Below, one piece after another: positions 62,732 to 64,000 of a stretch of DNA of 64,000 nucleotides. Every line of letters begins with the position of its first letter. Position 1 is the stretch's first letter. The DNA comes from Accumulibacter jenkinsii (lineage in GTDB: Bacteria > Pseudomonadota > Gammaproteobacteria > Burkholderiales > Rhodocyclaceae), in the NCBI GenBank assembly GCA_036625225.1, contig JAZKUF010000006.1, forward strand, positions 62,001-126,000, given 5' to 3'. The notes below the pieces were generated by a model, which had not been told where the DNA came from, did not search any database, and saw only the letters and a program-made list of their open reading frames with translations. Position numbers and translations under genes: made by a program.

Positions 62732-64000
62732 TCAGTCGACGCTGAAAGTTTCCAGCCCGGTCCGGATGATCTCGGGGCCAAGGCCGATCGACCATGCCGC
62801 GGCGGCAGCCGCGAGGACATTCTCGATCTGCTCCGCGTCCCCGCCGCCGTCAGTCAGCGGAATGCCCTGCAGGTCGACGATCGTCGCCTCTTGCTGGCCG
62901 TGGGCGAGTACGACCTGGCCGTTGCGGACGAATGCGGCCCGCTTGCCCTGCGCCCGGTGTTCGACGATGACCGGCAACTCGGGGTCGAGCGCAAAGAAGA
63001 TCACTTCGCCGTCGCACAGGGGCGCCATTTCGACCAGCATGGGCTGGCCCGCATTGAGGATCGCGGCCCCCGTCGGCAGCACCAGATCGACCTGGGTACG
63101 CAGGACCGTAAACACCTGTTCGGGCGTATTGATGTCATGGGGGCCAAAATGCCGCGCCGCATCGACGTTGGTGATCACGCCGACCTGACAGCGGTCATAG
63201 GCCAGCCCTTCGCCGAGAATGGTCGCGGTACCGTTTTCGAAGACGGCAGCTTCGACCGAGCGATTCATCAGGATGCGATGGGCCGCTTCCCACTTCGCGC
63301 TGTCACCGCGATCGATGCACCGGCGATCGATGAACAGGCCGCGACTGCATGCCAGCCCCGTATGCCTGCCCGAGAGCGTCAGCAGGCGAGCGATCAGGCG
63401 GGCGACGGTGGTCTTGCCAAAGCTGCCGGTGACGCCAACAACCGGGATGCGGCCGTCGTCACCATTGGGAAACAACTCGTCGACTATCGCGCGGCCGACC
63501 GGGCGCGGCTGTCCGCTTTCCGGCTTGAGGTGCATCAGCAGGCCGGGACCGGCATTGACCTCGACGATCGCGCCGCGCTGTTCATCGAGCGGCCGGGAGA
63601 TGTCTTCGCAGACGAGGTCGACACCGGCGATGTCGAGGCCGACGATGCGCGCTGCGAGCGAAGCGGTGGCCACGGTCTCCGGGTGGACGAGATCGGTGAC
63701 ATCATCGGTATGGTTGCCGCTACGCACGATCAGCACCTCGCGGCCGGCAGGCGGGATCGACTCCGGGGCAAAACCCTGCCGCGAGACTTCAAGCCGGGCG
63801 ACCGGATTATCGGCGAGGGCGATGATGTCGAGCGGGAATTCCTCGGCGGCACCGCGGCGCGGGTCGGAGTTGATCTGGCGGTCGATCAGTTGATCGATCG
63901 TAGACTCGCCGTCGCCAACGACCCTGGCGGTTTCGCCGCGGGCGGCGGCGGCGAGTTTGCCGCCGACCACCAGCAGGCGATGCTCGGAGCCACGCACATA
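62732..64000 (-). CDS. Second cyanophycin synthetase, CphA2-like, continues past right edge
   Basis: The frame is open to base 64000, so the N-terminus lies outside. The visible 422 residues hold the end of the ATP-grasp domain (HRLLVVGGKLAAAARGETAR, GAIVEVNAGPGLLMHLKPES) and a Mur-like domain (VVGVTGSFGKTTVARLIARL). The P-loop reads GSFGKTT rather than the GTNGKTT of CphA1. The protein stops at ETFSVD, before the C-terminal Mur domain present in CphA1, as in CphA2 and the CphA-prime paralogues. Upstream of cphA on the same strand with a 72-base gap; probably one operon. Confidence 0.88.
   Translation of the reverse strand, partial: YVRGSEHRLLVVGGKLAAAARGETARVVGDGESTIDQLIDRQINSDPRRGAAEEFPLDIIALADNPVARLEVSRQGFAPESIPPAGREVLIVRSGNHTDDVTDLVHPETVATASLAARIVGLDIAGVDLVCEDISRPLDEQRGAIVEVNAGPGLLMHLKPESGQPRPVGRAIVDELFPNGDDGRIPVVGVTGSFGKTTVARLIARLLTLSGRHTGLACSRGLFIDRRCIDRGDSAKWEAAHRILMNRSVEAAVFENGTATILGEGLAYDRCQVGVITNVDAARHFGPHDINTPEQVFTVLRTQVDLVLPTGAAILNAGQPMLVEMAPLCDGEVIFFALDPELPVIVEHRAQGKRAAFVRNGQVVLAHGQQEATIVDLQGIPLTDGGGDAEQIENVLAAAAAAWSIGLGPEIIRTGLETFSVD

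Overview
The window looks like chromosomal DNA of a betaproteobacterium, probably Rhodocyclales and close to 'Candidatus Accumulibacter' or Dechloromonas. This is inferred from high GC, cobalamin-dependent MetH, tandem cyanophycin synthetases, a PEP-CTERM protein, HDOD, GGDEF and FapA proteins, and heavy IS load; no 16S or other decisive marker is present.

Layout. 1-4077: the 3' part of a sensor histidine kinase, a YejM/PbgA-like membrane sulfatase and, on the minus strand, a solute-binding protein that has lost its start. 4078-25417: two inverted, nearly identical IS66-family elements (4078-6885 and 22487-25417) flank about 15.6 kb. That segment holds a GntP permease, an IS630 remnant, a periplasmic arylsulfatase with a Tat-exported companion, a DUF5666-like protein, an acylphosphatase, and a five-gene operon of DabA with four proton-antiporter-like membrane subunits (13133-22388), presumably an energy-coupled inorganic carbon uptake complex. 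25420-26865: a PEP-CTERM protein whose ribosome binding site comes from the IS end, then group II intron and HigA antitoxin debris.

27090-37041: a roughly 10 kb island integrated in the 3' half of a tRNA-Thr gene, bounded by 49-bp direct repeats. It carries an integrase, small ORFs including an AlpA-like regulator, a primase-helicase, a cluster of nine 8-bp repeats resembling iterons, a VRR-NUC nuclease and a lone phage terminase small subunit. The gene set resembles a phage satellite (PICI-like). Its primase gene is broken by an ISAs1-type element, which is itself broken by an IS1380-type element; both insertions have exact target duplications, so the original genes can be read across them.

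37257-48988: housekeeping genes: a diguanylate cyclase, TcdA, an FKBP isomerase, an RluF-like pseudouridine synthase, MurB, MetH with a terminator-like hairpin in its leader, and a membrane sensor fused to a DnaQ-type exonuclease.

49279-53891: the most novel-looking locus. An M6 metalloprotease and an astacin-like metalloprotease end in the same uncharacterised domain of about 70 residues, which also occurs as two free-standing, tandemly duplicated 75-residue proteins between them. A protein with five P-T-P motifs spaced 17-18 residues apart follows, then a strong palindrome and two convergent genes for small beta-rich proteins. None of these has a classical signal peptide.

54189-64000: a spermidine-synthase-like membrane protein, an HDOD protein, an RluB-like pseudouridine synthase, a FapA/DUF342 protein, cyanophycin synthetase CphA and a second, CphA2-like synthetase running off the right edge. 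All family assignments come from reading motifs by eye; no database search was run.
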